From Vibrio sp. ES.051 (GTDB taxonomy: Bacteria > Pseudomonadota > Gammaproteobacteria > Enterobacterales > Vibrionaceae): a stretch of DNA of 64,000 bases. Within the stretch, counting starts at the first letter, position 1; each line of letters begins with the position of its first letter. The stretch covers positions 1,172,293 to 1,236,292 of the forward strand of contig NZ_PDJL01000003.1 of NCBI RefSeq assembly GCF_002563795.1. Direction: 5' to 3'. A program made the position numbers and the translations under genes. The notes below the pieces were generated by a model. That model ran no database searches. It was not told the DNA's origin and saw nothing but the letters and a program-made list of their open reading frames with translations. Shown piece by piece: positions 36,803 through 46,794 of the stretch.

Positions 36803-37939
36803 ATGAAAGTGGTAATTGCACCTGATTCATTTAAAGAAAGCTTAACCGCCAAACAAGTCAGCGAGGCGATCAAAACGGGTCTTGCTCGCGTATGGCATGA
36901 TGCTGAGTTTGTTACGGTTCCAGTCGCAGACGGCGGCGAAGGCACGGTTCAATCTTTGATAGACGCCACTCAAGGCGAACAAGTCTTCACAACGGTGACT
37001 GCGCCATTAGGGAATGATATTGAAGCGTTTTACGGCATCCTCGGTGACGGCGAAACTGCGGTCATCGAAATGGCGGAAGCCAGTGGACTGCACCTTGTGT
37101 CGAGTGACGCTCGCGATCCAAAACTGACCAGCAGCATTGGTACCGGACAGCTGATCAAACACGCGCTAGACCGCGGTATTCAACGCTTAATCATTGGCTT
37201 GGGCGGCAGCGCGACCAATGATGGTGGCGTGGGCATGTTGGCCGCGTTAGGGGTAATGTTTCTTGATGAATCTGGTCATGCAATTACCCCCAATGGAGGC
37301 GGTTTAGCGGCGCTTGCCTCCATCGATATTTCTGGTCTTGACCCACGCTTAGCAGCTTGCGAAGTGTTGGTGGCATGCGATGTTGATAATCCACTCTGTG
37401 GCGACACAGGCGCGTCGGCTATCTTTGGCCCGCAAAAGGGAGCGACGGCGTCAGACGTCACTCTGCTCGATAACGGGTTACGTAAGTTTGGTGAGCTCAC
37501 CGAGCAAGCGACGGGCAAGCACGTTCTTACACGTAAAGGCGCGGGCGCGGCTGGTGGTATGGGCGCGGCCTTACTTGGGTATACGCCGGCACGTTTGCAA
37601 CCGGGCATTGAGATTGTGCTTGAAACGGTCAAGCTCGCTCAGCATGTTGCGGATGCGGATATCGTATTTACAGGCGAGGGTCGAATCGACCATCAAACCG
37701 CACATGGCAAAACGCCGATGGGCGTTGCTCAGGTGGCCAAGCAGTTTAATTTACCAGTCATTGCATTAGCAGGCTGTGTGGGCGACAACTATCAGGCGGT
37801 TTATGAGTGCGGTATTGATGCGGTGTTTGCTTGCGTGCCAAGGGCGATGAGTTTGCTTGAGGCCATGAAAGAGGCCGACGTCAACGTTGCCAATTTAGCC
37901 GAAAACGTCGCGAGAATGTGGCAAATCAAGTCGCTCTGA
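36803..37939 (+). CDS. glxK: Glycerate 2-kinase GlxK
   Basis: The 378-residue enzyme phosphorylates D-glycerate. It opens MKVVIAPDSFKESLTA, the family hallmark, and contains VPVADGGEGTVQSL, GLGGSATNDGGVGML and FTGEGRIDHQTAHGKTP, the substrate and nucleotide loops of the GarK/GlxK family. It follows the permease by 16 bases and ends at a strong terminator. It sends glycerate into lower glycolysis. Confidence 0.94.
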   Translation: MKVVIAPDSFKESLTAKQVSEAIKTGLARVWHDAEFVTVPVADGGEGTVQSLIDATQGEQVFTTVTAPLGNDIEAFYGILGDGETAVIEMAEASGLHLVSSDARDPKLTSSIGTGQLIKHALDRGIQRLIIGLGGSATNDGGVGMLAALGVMFLDESGHAITPNGGGLAALASIDISGLDPRLAACEVLVACDVDNPLCGDTGASAIFGPQKGATASDVTLLDNGLRKFGELTEQATGKHVLTRKGAGAAGGMGAALLGYTPARLQPGIEIVLETVKLAQHVADADIVFTGEGRIDHQTAHGKTPMGVAQVAKQFNLPVIALAGCVGDNYQAVYECGIDAVFACVPRAMSLLEAMKEADVNVANLAENVARMWQIKSL

Positions 37940-37955
37940 GGGCGATGACGATATG

Positions 37956-37987
37956 AAAAAACGCCACCTTTGCGTGGCGTTTTTTTG
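37956..37987 (+). terminator. Terminator of the glycerate operon
   Basis: AAAAAACGCCAC-ctttgc-GTGGCGTTTTTT, 17 bases after glxK. It also works for the reverse strand. Confidence 0.9.
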
Positions 37988-38034
37988 TGGTTACCTGTTT
38001 GCGTGTGTACGTAAGTTCATTTGGCAAGAGCGAG

Positions 38035-39471
38035 TTAGCGGACATGCTCTGCTATCAACTTCGTCAGTGTTTGCATCGCGTGACTCCAGTCGGTTTCATG
38101 ACCAAAGTTTGCCACGCTGAGGCGCACGCAATGTCGATACTGCGCTTGAGTGCCAAATACGGTGCCGGGAAGTAGGCTGATTCTGTGTTGATTACACGCT
38201 TGATACAACGCATAGCTGTCCGTTTCTTCGGGCAGGCGCAACCAAAGCAAGAACGAACCTTGCACGGCGTTGATCTGGTATCGATTTTTTAGAGATTCGT
38301 ATTCATCCAAGTATTGATGAAGCATCTGGATAAATCGGCGCATGTTGCTTTGATAAACCCGACCCATTCGCGCAGTATGCGTTCGATACTTCCCTGACGT
38401 TAGAAATGTTGCCACGGCGGATTGCATCAGGTTCAAACTGCCCATGTTTTCACACAGTAGATATTGCTCAATGTGATCTCGATATCGCCCCGCCAACATC
38501 CAACCAATTCTCAAACGCGAATCGAGCGTTTTGGATAACGAATTCACGTAAATTACACGTTGCTTGTCATCGAGCAATCTCAAGCTTGGCAACGGCTTGT
38601 CATAACTTAACCCGCCAAACACATCGTCTTCGATAATAGGAATATTGCCAGACGCCAATAACAATTGCTGGCGCTTTTCTAGCGGCATCATAGCACCAGT
38701 TGGGTTGGTGAAGTTTGGCGTTACGATGATCGCTTTTACGTCCCATGTCGACATCGCTTTTGCTAAGGCTTCGGGGCACATACCGTCTCGTGGGCAACTC
38801 GGAATTTCCACCACTTTTAGGCCGAGTGATTCGAGCATCAATAAATTACCAAAATAGCAAGGGGACTCCACCGCGACGATATCGCCTTTTTGTGTCGTTG
38901 CGCGCAGCGCTAGGCTTATTGCTTGTTGTGCGCCGTGCGTCACCATGATCTCATCCAACTTGGCTGGCGTGCCCAAATCTTGCGTGATTTTCGCCAGTTG
39001 TTTGATTAAGAGGTGATCTCCGGGTGGCAATTGGTAATGGCTCGGTACATGCGTTTGCTGGCGGCTGTGGCGGCCAATCTCGGCGTACAAGCTCTTGATC
39101 GCGGCGGAATCAATGTTTGGATGCGCAGAGCCAGCGGGCAAACGCTCTTGGTATTCAGGGTACGTGAGGATTTCTTTGCAGATCGAGAGCAAATCCACGC
39201 GAGTCGGGTCCGGAATCGAACGAGAAGTCGGCAAGGCGACTTTCACCCGATAACCCGATTTGGGAACCGAGTATACCAAGTTTTGTGCTTCCAGCTCTTG
39301 ATACGCACGAATCACGGTGTTTTTGCTGACGCTTAATTCTTGGCTCAATGAGCGAATGGAGGGCAGTCGATCGTCGGTTTGATAGACGCCACCATTGATG
39401 GCTTGTTTGAGGTGTTTTTCCACCACAAGGTACTTATTCTCTTCACCGCTTTCTAATAAATCTGTACCCAT
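38035..39471 (-). CDS. MocR-type regulator (GntR helix-turn-helix fused to PLP aminotransferase domain)
   Basis: A 478-residue fusion. The N-terminal GntR winged helix (LPSIRSLSQELSVSKNTVIRAYQELEAQNLV) is followed by a fold-type I aminotransferase domain, with TPNFTNPTGAMMP, IIEDDVFGGL and YVNSLSKTLDSRLRIGWM, where the Lys after SLS holds PLP. These proteins regulate rather than transaminate. The start is ATG 39471 (GGAAG upstream); a GTG at 39492 is less likely. It is divergent from an EamA transporter 93 bases away, its probable target. Confidence 0.92.
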   Translation of the reverse strand: MGTDLLESGEENKYLVVEKHLKQAINGGVYQTDDRLPSIRSLSQELSVSKNTVIRAYQELEAQNLVYSVPKSGYRVKVALPTSRSIPDPTRVDLLSICKEILTYPEYQERLPAGSAHPNIDSAAIKSLYAEIGRHSRQQTHVPSHYQLPPGDHLLIKQLAKITQDLGTPAKLDEIMVTHGAQQAISLALRATTQKGDIVAVESPCYFGNLLMLESLGLKVVEIPSCPRDGMCPEALAKAMSTWDVKAIIVTPNFTNPTGAMMPLEKRQQLLLASGNIPIIEDDVFGGLSYDKPLPSLRLLDDKQRVIYVNSLSKTLDSRLRIGWMLAGRYRDHIEQYLLCENMGSLNLMQSAVATFLTSGKYRTHTARMGRVYQSNMRRFIQMLHQYLDEYESLKNRYQINAVQGSFLLWLRLPEETDSYALYQACNQHRISLLPGTVFGTQAQYRHCVRLSVANFGHETDWSHAMQTLTKLIAEHVR

Positions 39472-39564
39472 AAAAACACTTCCATCTGTCACTTTTTTGA
39501 AAACACTGTACCCAATTACATTAGCAGTATCTCAAAACATAAAACAAGCGTGAGTGAGGCGATC

Positions 39565-40473
39565 ATGTTAATCCGAGCCATCCCTTTTGTATTTGTCATC
39601 CTTTGGGCTTCTGGGTTTGTTGGTGCGCGTTTTGGTTTGCAATATGCCGAGCCAGCGACACTGCTTTCTATCCGTATGGCATCCAATGTCTTACTGTTTT
39701 TGGTTCTTGTGGCGGTATTGCGTCGAAGGTTGCCGACAGGAAGCGATTTTTGGCACAGTTGTGTGGTGGGTGTGTTGATCCATGGATTCTATTTAGGCGG
39801 CACTTATTTCGCTATTGATTTGGGTATGCCTGCCGGGCTGAGTTCACTGCTGGTAGGTATTCAGCCTATTTTAACCGCGGCTTTGCTGGTGGTGTTTGTT
39901 CGTGAGGAATTTAAGCCGTCACAATGGTTAGGCTTGGCGCTTGGCTTCACGGGGATATCGATGGTGCTGATGGGGAATATGGAGTGGCAGTCAGAGCAAC
40001 ATAAGTTCTTAGCCATTGGTGTGTGTTTACTGTCTTTGATTGGGATCACGCTTGGTACTTTGTATCAGAAAAAACACTGCCAACAGGTGGATATGGTTGG
40101 TGGTGCAACGGTGCAATATCTTGCGGCACTGGCTATGTTCTTACCCGTTGCGATGCAGTTTGAAACCATGCAAGTGGAATGGGAAATAGAGTTCATCCTA
40201 ACGATTTTATGGCTGGTCGTCGTGCTTTCTTGTGTCGCCATTTTGCTGTTGTTATACATGGTTAAAAATGGCGCCGCCTCGAATGTGGCATCGGTTTTTT
40301 ATCTGGTGCCGCCAACCACAGCGATTCAAGCTTGGCTGGTATTTGGTGAATCGTTTGATTGGATGGGGATTTCTGGATTTTTACTGGCAGCGACCGCCAT
40401 TTATTTGGTGGTTAAAAAGCCAGATCTGACAATAAAAAAATCCATTCAAACGGAATACACTCAAATTAGGTAG
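39565..40473 (+). CDS. EamA/DMT-family transporter
   Basis: The 302-residue inner-membrane protein has ten helices in two repeats, each starting with the EamA pattern (ASGFVGARFGLQYAEPATLLSIR; LYQKKHCQQVDMVGGATVQYLAAL). Such proteins export amino acids or small metabolites. The start at 39565 has GAGGCG six bases before it; the GTG at 39550 lacks one. Its divergent MocR-type regulator suggests a PLP-sensed amine or amino acid as the substrate. Confidence 0.88.
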   Translation: MLIRAIPFVFVILWASGFVGARFGLQYAEPATLLSIRMASNVLLFLVLVAVLRRRLPTGSDFWHSCVVGVLIHGFYLGGTYFAIDLGMPAGLSSLLVGIQPILTAALLVVFVREEFKPSQWLGLALGFTGISMVLMGNMEWQSEQHKFLAIGVCLLSLIGITLGTLYQKKHCQQVDMVGGATVQYLAALAMFLPVAMQFETMQVEWEIEFILTILWLVVVLSCVAILLLLYMVKNGAASNVASVFYLVPPTTAIQAWLVFGESFDWMGISGFLLAATAIYLVVKKPDLTIKKSIQTEYTQIR

Positions 40474-40531
40474 GGACTTTTGCCTATCAGTAAGTACAAT
40501 TCTGCTTTTTCTTAATCTGTGGAGCAGAGCG

Positions 40532-40846
40532 ATGACGGCAAAGCCAGATCGAATGAGCGCGATGGGCAATATCATCAAGCAAGTGAAAGCGGAACTGCCG
40601 ATTTATGAACCGGAAACCTTTGTGTGTGGGCCGGAAGGGCTGTGCATTGGTTGCCCGAAAAAACTGTTGGAAATGGTCGATTCGGAACTCAGTTATTGGG
40701 AGTCAGCGATGGAACGAGGTGTTATTCCACAGTTTGACGAGATCCGTCGTTTTGGGAAGATGTGCACTAATGTGCGTCGTGGGCTTGTGCGTAATAATGT
40801 TCCGCTGTTAGGCCAACCTTCCCTAAAAGGTGTGAGAGATAATTAA
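40532..40846 (+). CDS. 104-residue Cys-containing protein upstream of torC
   Basis: A soluble protein with a Cys cluster CGPEGLCIGCPKK near residues 32-44 (C-x5-C-x2-C) and one more Cys near residue 77. It is Glu/Lys rich with helical flanks. The cluster could bind a metal, but too few Cys are present for a ferredoxin-type iron-sulfur site unless the distant one takes part. GTGGAGCAGAGCG precedes the ATG. It sits between the EamA gene and torC, with a promoter-like region after it. Family not recognised. Confidence 0.7.
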   Translation: MTAKPDRMSAMGNIIKQVKAELPIYEPETFVCGPEGLCIGCPKKLLEMVDSELSYWESAMERGVIPQFDEIRRFGKMCTNVRRGLVRNNVPLLGQPSLKGVRDN

Positions 40847-40905
40847 CATAATTTATTCTTAAGGGGTAAAGAGCACCACGGAAATGACGTGGATCAAGTA
40901 GCAAC

Positions 40906-40921
40906 TACCTATAAAGTAGTA
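40906..40921 (+). promoter_or_regulatory. NarP/NarL-type 7-2-7 site before torC
   Basis: TACCTATaaAGTAGTA matches the TACYYMT-N2-AKRRGTA dyad in 13 of 14 positions. TATAAT at 40932-40937 is a likely -10, giving a start near 40944. ATGACGTGGATCAA at 40884-40897 has one good FNR half-site. Confidence 0.6.
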
Positions 40922-40965
40922 ATTTGCGATCTATAATTACATTTTATTAGGAAGTGTTGCAAATT

Positions 40966-42060
40966 ATGTCAATAAAGAAACGGTATGTCGCATTGCTGGC
41001 TGTTGCTGGCATTGTTGTGGGTTGGTTAACATTAGGCGGAACCGCAGCGGTGATGCATTACACCTCTGATACTGAGTTTTGTCTCTCGTGCCATTCTATG
41101 GAAGCCCCTTATAAAGAGTACCAAGGATCCGTTCACTTCAGTAATGCTCAAGGCATCCGTGCGGAGTGTTCTGACTGTCATATCCCACAAGAGCCTATGG
41201 ATTACCTGATCACGAAAATTCGTGCATCAAAGGACATCTACCACGAATTTGTCACGGGAAAAATTGACACGCCTGAGAAGTACGAAGCGCACCGTAAAGA
41301 GATGGCGGAAACCGTATGGGCTCAGTTCCGTGAAAACGATTCGGCAACGTGTCGTTCTTGTCATGAGTTTGATGCGATGGAAGAGTTTGAACAATCTCGT
41401 GATGCTGCGAAAATGCACGAGTACGCAAAAGCGAATGATCAAACCTGTATCGATTGTCATAAGGGCGTTGCGCACTTTGCACCTGAAGCGGAGTTAGACA
41501 GCAAAGCGTTCGAAACCTTGATGAGCTTTACCACAGCAACATCACCTGATGCCAAGGTGGTCTACCCGGTTACGGCGGTCACTATGGGCGACATGGGCAC
41601 CATTAATCCGACAACTAAGTTGGAAGTGATGAGTGCGGAAGGTGATGAGCGTACCGTTAAGCTGAACGCATTCCAAATGAAAGGCGCAGAACAAGTGTTG
41701 TACATGGGAGACGGCCAGCGTGCCATTGTGGCAACCCTAACCGAGAAAGGCCAACAAGCGGTTGAGGGCGGCGAGTTCCAAGCTGACGTATATGGCAACG
41801 AGTGGCGATCTGTTTCTTTAATTGGCACGATTAACTCACCAGTTGTGGATACGCTTGAGCCTGTATGGTCATACGCGGAAGAGCTGGACAATGTGTACTG
41901 TTCAACTTGTCACGCAAAAATTCCTTCAAATCACTTCACGGTGAATGCATGGGGACCTGTGGCGAAGAGTATGGGTGATCGCACGGATATTACGGCCGAA
42001 AACCTAGAAATTCTAACGAAGTTCTTCCAGCACCACGCGAAAGATGTGGTTGGTCACTAA
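40966..42060 (+). CDS. torC: Pentaheme c-type cytochrome TorC (NapC/NirT family)
   Basis: A 364-residue membrane-anchored cytochrome that takes electrons from menaquinol to the periplasmic TMAO reductase. One N-terminal helix is followed by four CXXCH hemes in the NapC-like domain (CLSCH, CSDCH, CRSCH, CIDCH). A C-terminal domain carries the fifth (CSTCH near residue 310), the feature that separates TorC/TorY from NapC. AGGAAG lies before ATG 40966; the TTG at 40954 is too close to it. torA follows 22 bases later. Confidence 0.94.
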   Translation: MSIKKRYVALLAVAGIVVGWLTLGGTAAVMHYTSDTEFCLSCHSMEAPYKEYQGSVHFSNAQGIRAECSDCHIPQEPMDYLITKIRASKDIYHEFVTGKIDTPEKYEAHRKEMAETVWAQFRENDSATCRSCHEFDAMEEFEQSRDAAKMHEYAKANDQTCIDCHKGVAHFAPEAELDSKAFETLMSFTTATSPDAKVVYPVTAVTMGDMGTINPTTKLEVMSAEGDERTVKLNAFQMKGAEQVLYMGDGQRAIVATLTEKGQQAVEGGEFQADVYGNEWRSVSLIGTINSPVVDTLEPVWSYAEELDNVYCSTCHAKIPSNHFTVNAWGPVAKSMGDRTDITAENLEILTKFFQHHAKDVVGH

Positions 42061-42082
42061 CGATAAATAGAAGGATAAGATA

Positions 42083-44530
42083 ATGACTAATTTAACCCGT
42101 CGTGGATTTCTAAAAGGCACAGGTATGGCGGCTGGCGCCATGGCATTTACTTCGTTTGCGCCCATGTCAATGGCTTCATCAAACCAGCGTGGTAAAGGTG
42201 TTTTGACTGCAGGTCGTATGGGCCCAATGCTGTGTGAAGTGAAAGATGGCAAACTCGTTTCTACGACGAATGCACTGCCTCAAACGGTGCCTAACAGTTT
42301 GCAAACCACAGGCCCTGACCAAGTTCATACTAAGGCTCGCGTGAAATATCCTATGGTTCGTAAAGGTTATCTCGCGAACCCATCGGCACCAGAAGGTCTG
42401 CGTGGTAGTGACGAGTTTGTGCGTGTTTCTTGGGACGAAGTTTATAAGCTGATCCACACACAGCATATGCGCATCCGTAAAGAGCATGGCCCAGCGTCTG
42501 TGTTTGCCGGATCTTACGGTTGGCGTTCAAGTGGTGTTTTGCATAAGGCGCAAACCTTGCTGCAACGGTACATGAGCATGGCTGGTGGTTACTCTGGTCA
42601 CTTGGGGGATTACTCGACAGGGGCGGCGCAAGTTATCATGCCACACGTTGTGGGTTCTATCGAAGTGTACGAGCAACAAACCACGTACCCTGTTGTGCTT
42701 GAGCACAGTGACGTGGTGGTACTTTGGGGCTTGAACCCCATCAATACGTTAAAAATTGCTTGGAGCTCGACCGATTGCGCTGGTCTTGAGTTTTTCCATC
42801 AATTAAAACAGTCAGGCAAGACAGTGATTGCGATTGACCCAATTCGCTCAGAAACCATTGAGTTCTTCGGTGATAATGCAGAGTGGATCGCGCCGCATCC
42901 CATGACTGACGTCGCGATGATGATGGGCATTGCACATACTTTGATTAAACAAGGCAAGCACGATAAAGCCTTCCTTGATAAATACACTGAAGGGTACGAC
43001 AAATTCGAAGCGTACCTAATGGGTGAAGAAGATGGCGTAGAGAAATCCGCGGAGTGGGCATCTCAAATCTGTGGTGTACCTACGCAACAGTTAGAGCTGT
43101 TGGCTGATATTTTCAGTAAAAACCGCACCATGTTGATGGCGGGTTGGGGGATGCAGCGCCAACAATATGGTGAGCAACGTCACTGGATGCTAGTCACACT
43201 GGCAACCATGTTGGGCCAAATCGGTTTACCGGGTGGTGGTTTTGGTTTTTCATACCATTATTCAAACGGTGGTAACCCTACGCGAGACGCTGGCGTACTG
43301 CCTGCTATTTCATCGTCACTCGGTGGTGACTCTTCTGCGGGTAATGACTGGGCGGTATCTGGTGCAGAACAAAGCTTCCCAGTGGCACGTATCGTTGAAG
43401 CGTTGGAAAATCCGGGTAAGTCGTACCACCACAATGGGCATGAACTTACCTTCCCAGATATCAAGATGATTTGGTGGGCTGGCGGTGCAAACTTTACCCA
43501 CCATCAGGATACTAACCGCCTGATCAAGGCGTGGCAGAAACCAGAACTGATCGTCATTTCCGAGCCTTACTGGACGGCTGCCGCGAAACATGCGGATATT
43601 GTATTGCCTATCACGACATCGTTTGAGCGTAATGACCTCACGATGACGGGTGACTACAGTAATCAGCATTTGGTGCCGATGAAACAAGTGGTTGAGCCTC
43701 AAGGTGAAGCGCGTCATGACTTTGATGTATTCGCAGACATGGCTGAGCTGTTAGCGCCGGGTGGGCGTGATGTTTATACTGAAGGCAAAACGGAGATGGA
43801 GTGGTTGTACGGCTTCTACAAAGTAGCACAACAAGGCGGTCGTGCTTCTCGGGTGCCGATGCCTAATTTCAGCAAATTCTGGGAAGACAATCAGTTAATC
43901 GAAATGAAGTGGAACGAGAAAAACGCACAGTTTGTTCGTTACGCGAGTTTCCGTGAAGATCCGATCATGAATCCGCTTGGTACACCAAGTGGTAAGATTG
44001 AAATTTTCTCGAAAACGATTGAAGGCTATCAATTAGAAGATTGTCCACCGCATCCAACCTGGATGGACCCAACAGAGTACACAGGCAATGCGAAAGAGGG
44101 TGAATTGCAGCTGATGACAGCACACGCGGCACACCGTCTCCATAGCCAGTTTAACTATGCGAAGATCCGTGAAGAATACGCGATTGCAAATCGTGAACCA
44201 ATTTGGATTCACCCTGATGATGCGAAAGCGCGTGGCATTAACACGGGCGACCTAGTTCGTGCGTTTAACAATCGTGGCCAAGTATTGGTTGGTGCGGAAG
44301 TGACGGATCGAATCAAACAAGGTTCCGTGTGTATTCACGAAGGCGGTTGGCCAGATTTGGATCCGAACTCCGGCATTTGTAAGAACGGCGGCTGCAACGT
44401 CCTAACGCTGGATATTCCAACGTCCCGCCTTGCAAACGGCTGTGCGGCCAACTCAGCACTGGTTCGTATTGAAAAATACACCGGGCCAGAATTAGAACTA
44501 ACAGCGTTTGAACCACCCAAAAATGGCTAG
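42083..44530 (+). CDS. torA: Trimethylamine N-oxide reductase TorA (molybdopterin enzyme)
   Basis: An 815-residue DMSO-reductase family enzyme that reduces TMAO to TMA. A twin-arginine signal ([10 protein letters not shown]) sends it folded to the periplasm. [11 protein letters not shown] near residue 150 carries the Ser expected to bind molybdenum, and [24 protein letters not shown] and [15 protein letters not shown] are cofactor-domain blocks. It could be TorZ-like rather than strict TorA. No torRST sensor genes are in view. It ends at a strong terminator. Confidence 0.93.
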   Translation: MTNLTRRGFLKGTGMAAGAMAFTSFAPMSMASSNQRGKGVLTAGRMGPMLCEVKDGKLVSTTNALPQTVPNSLQTTGPDQVHTKARVKYPMVRKGYLANPSAPEGLRGSDEFVRVSWDEVYKLIHTQHMRIRKEHGPASVFAGSYGWRSSGVLHKAQTLLQRYMSMAGGYSGHLGDYSTGAAQVIMPHVVGSIEVYEQQTTYPVVLEHSDVVVLWGLNPINTLKIAWSSTDCAGLEFFHQLKQSGKTVIAIDPIRSETIEFFGDNAEWIAPHPMTDVAMMMGIAHTLIKQGKHDKAFLDKYTEGYDKFEAYLMGEEDGVEKSAEWASQICGVPTQQLELLADIFSKNRTMLMAGWGMQRQQYGEQRHWMLVTLATMLGQIGLPGGGFGFSYHYSNGGNPTRDAGVLPAISSSLGGDSSAGNDWAVSGAEQSFPVARIVEALENPGKSYHHNGHELTFPDIKMIWWAGGANFTHHQDTNRLIKAWQKPELIVISEPYWTAAAKHADIVLPITTSFERNDLTMTGDYSNQHLVPMKQVVEPQGEARHDFDVFADMAELLAPGGRDVYTEGKTEMEWLYGFYKVAQQGGRASRVPMPNFSKFWEDNQLIEMKWNEKNAQFVRYASFREDPIMNPLGTPSGKIEIFSKTIEGYQLEDCPPHPTWMDPTEYTGNAKEGELQLMTAHAAHRLHSQFNYAKIREEYAIANREPIWIHPDDAKARGINTGDLVRAFNNRGQVLVGAEVTDRIKQGSVCIHEGGWPDLDPNSGICKNGGCNVLTLDIPTSRLANGCAANSALVRIEKYTGPELELTAFEPPKNG

Positions 44531-44552
44531 ATAAAAGTAGCGCTTAAAAGTA

Positions 44553-44584
44553 AGAAGCCAGCGAATCGCTGGCTTCTTTTTTAT
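44553..44584. terminator. Terminator between torA and thiE
   Basis: GAAGCCAGCGAATCGCTGGCTTC followed by TTTTTT; the reverse strand also has a T-rich tail, so it may end thiE too. Confidence 0.85.
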
Positions 44585-44626
44585 TTAACCGTCGTGCATA
44601 TTTACGCGCCGCGAGGGGAAGATAAG

Positions 44627-45241
44627 TTAGTTCATCAATCCTAATAAATGGGTAGCCGCTGCTTTGGGATCTTCAGCATTGCAGATGGCAGAAACGAGTG
44701 CCAAACCATGCACACCTGTGGCGCTTATTTCTGGAATGTTGGTTTCGTTAATACCACCAATCGCAACAATGGGTAGAGGAGTGGTGTTAAGAGCCAGTTT
44801 CAAACCATCGATGCCCCAATGCTTTTTGGTATTGGCTTTGGTGGGTGTAGAAAAGATGGCGCTTAAACCGATGTAATCAATGGGCAGAGAATCCGCCTCT
44901 GCCAGCTGCTCTTCAGTCTCAATTGATAAGCCGAGAATCTTGTTAGGGCCAATCAATTGACGAGCGATCTTTGCTGGCATATCGGATTGCCCAAGATGGA
45001 CACCATCGGCATCGACGGCAAGGGCAACATCGACACGGTCATTGATGACTAACGGCACGCCGGTGTCTTTAAGGATCTCTTTAACCGCTTGGGCACGTTC
45101 GATAAATGCACGAACATCACCATGCTTTTCGCGCACCTGCACCATGGTGACGCCACCTTCCACCGCCTTACTCACGACATGTTTGAGTGTGGCTAAATCT
45201 TGTTGGTCATCGGTGACCAAATACAAACGATAGGCGTTCAT
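44627..45241 (-). CDS. thiE: Thiamine phosphate synthase ThiE
   Basis: A 204-residue TIM barrel that joins HMP-pyrophosphate and THZ-phosphate. VQVREKHGDVRAF, VINDRVDVALAVDADGVHLGQSDMPA, IGLSAIFSTPTK and VAIGGI are the substrate-binding blocks in order. It is the last gene of the thiamine operon, behind AAAGGAAACACA. With ThiM and ThiD it completes salvage of both thiamine halves. Confidence 0.95.
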   Translation of the reverse strand: MNAYRLYLVTDDQQDLATLKHVVSKAVEGGVTMVQVREKHGDVRAFIERAQAVKEILKDTGVPLVINDRVDVALAVDADGVHLGQSDMPAKIARQLIGPNKILGLSIETEEQLAEADSLPIDYIGLSAIFSTPTKANTKKHWGIDGLKLALNTTPLPIVAIGGINETNIPEISATGVHGLALVSAICNAEDPKAAATHLLGLMN

Positions 45242-45303
45242 TGTGTTTCCTTTCGCCTCCCATCACGCTGGAGTGAGAGGCGTTTAAATCATCGAGAAGC
45301 GGC

Positions 45304-46095
45304 TTATCTCACTTGTAATTTAAGACGTGTTGCCAGTGTTTCTTCATCCAGTTGGTAAAGCTCATCCAACAGATGCATTTGCAAGCTACCCGGTCCTCGC
45401 GCTTTTTCAGCGGCAATTTCACCCGCCACGCCAAGCACCGCTGCCGCGGCTAGACCCATTTCGTCACCGACTGTCGCAAACGCGCCGGTTAAAGCCGTTA
45501 ACGTGCAGCCCATGCCCGTTACGTATGGCATCATTTCATGGCCGTTGTTAAGCTGAATGATTTGCTCTTTCGTGACGATGTAGTCGGTCTCGCCGGAGAT
45601 CACGACGTTCGCTCCGTATTCTGCCACTAAGCAGTGTGCCGCGCTAAGTGCGGCATCGCTGCTATCGAGCGCATCCACGCCTTTGCTTTGTGCTTGCTCG
45701 CCTGCAAGAGCAATGATTTCTGACGCATTACCACGGATGATGAGTTTATTTGCTAGACGAGCGATCTCGCGAGAAGTCTCGGTACGCAAAGTGCTTGCGC
45801 CACAACCGACAGGGTCAAGTATGACGACTTTTTCGTTTGCGTTCGCTTGCTCGACGGCATGGTTCATGCGTGGAATCCAAGCACTGTCTAGAGTGCCGAT
45901 ATTGATTACGAGTGCCCCAGAAAACGACATCATTTCTGCCATTTCTTGTGTTGAGTGCGCCATGATCGGCGATGCACCGATAGCCAACAGAGCGTTCGCG
46001 GTGTTGTTCATCACCACGTAGTTGGTAATGTTCACAACCAGTGGCTTTTGCTGACGTACTGCGGTTAATGCTTGGGTGATTTGTTCTATTAACAT
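45304..46095 (-). CDS. thiM: Hydroxyethylthiazole kinase ThiM
   Basis: A 263-residue ribokinase-fold kinase that phosphorylates the salvaged thiazole. [31 protein letters not shown] near the start, [10 protein letters not shown] and [12 protein letters not shown] (ATP anion hole and catalytic Cys region) define it. The start is ATG 46095 with GGAG ten bases before; the TTG at 46107 is an extension. Confidence 0.95.
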   Translation of the reverse strand: MLIEQITQALTAVRQQKPLVVNITNYVVMNNTANALLAIGASPIMAHSTQEMAEMMSFSGALVINIGTLDSAWIPRMNHAVEQANANEKVVILDPVGCGASTLRTETSREIARLANKLIIRGNASEIIALAGEQAQSKGVDALDSSDAALSAAHCLVAEYGANVVISGETDYIVTKEQIIQLNNGHEMMPYVTGMGCTLTALTGAFATVGDEMGLAAAAVLGVAGEIAAEKARGPGSLQMHLLDELYQLDEETLATRLKLQVR

Positions 46096-46113
46096 GAGAT
46101 TCTCCAATGAACC

Positions 46114-46776
46114 TTATTGCGCGTTCAGACCTTGCTGCCAAAACGCCACTTCCATACGGGTTGCGGTTTTGAAGACCTGAATTAGGTTTTGACCGCGTTG
46201 GCTGTGGATGTCGATTTCAGCCAGTAGCTGGTTAAAGTGCTCGGCTCCTGCTGCTGCGCCAGACTGGAATTCTTCACCCCCATACAAGTTGATCCAAGTG
46301 GCGTACGGGTTGCCTTCGAGCAGCGTGTTTTTATCGTTCACCAGCCTTGTGCCAATGACGGCGTAGCCGATTGAGCAAGGAGCGAGCGCGGCGTATAAGT
46401 CAACCAAATCACCGGTCATGCCGGCATCCAATACGTAGCGGGTGTAAGCTACCGTACCAAAATCTTCCGGTTCGTTTTCGAGATCCGATTCCGTTAAACC
46501 CCATTGACCGCAGTAGGTCACATGATGAGCAATTTCGGAATCAAGCAGTGCATGCACACTTGGTAGTGCGCGGCGCATGTCATCCAAAGTACGCGCTTTG
46601 TAGATAGCCAGCGCATAAGCTCGCGCGTACTGTTTTAAGAATAAGAAATCTTGCTTCAAGTAATGCAGAAAACAAGGCTGAGCCAGTGTGCCTTTAGCCA
46701 ATTGCTGCACGAAGGCATGCTCGGTGTATTCTTGCCAATCTTGGCGGCAAGCGTCGATCAAATCTTGATATCTCAT
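46114..46776 (-). CDS. tenA: Aminopyrimidine aminohydrolase TenA (thiaminase II)
   Basis: A 220-residue all-helical enzyme that turns aminomethyl-HMP, a thiamine breakdown product, into HMP. FLHYLKQDFLFLKQYARAYALA, YTRYVLD, LAPCSIGYAVIG (active-site Cys) and INLYGGEEF (acid) are as in the family. It follows thiY by 18 bases, linking import of the pyrimidine to its recovery. Confidence 0.95.
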   Translation of the reverse strand: MRYQDLIDACRQDWQEYTEHAFVQQLAKGTLAQPCFLHYLKQDFLFLKQYARAYALAIYKARTLDDMRRALPSVHALLDSEIAHHVTYCGQWGLTESDLENEPEDFGTVAYTRYVLDAGMTGDLVDLYAALAPCSIGYAVIGTRLVNDKNTLLEGNPYATWINLYGGEEFQSGAAAGAEHFNQLLAEIDIHSQRGQNLIQVFKTATRMEVAFWQQGLNAQ

Positions 46777-46794
46777 AATGGGGCTGCCTCGTAA

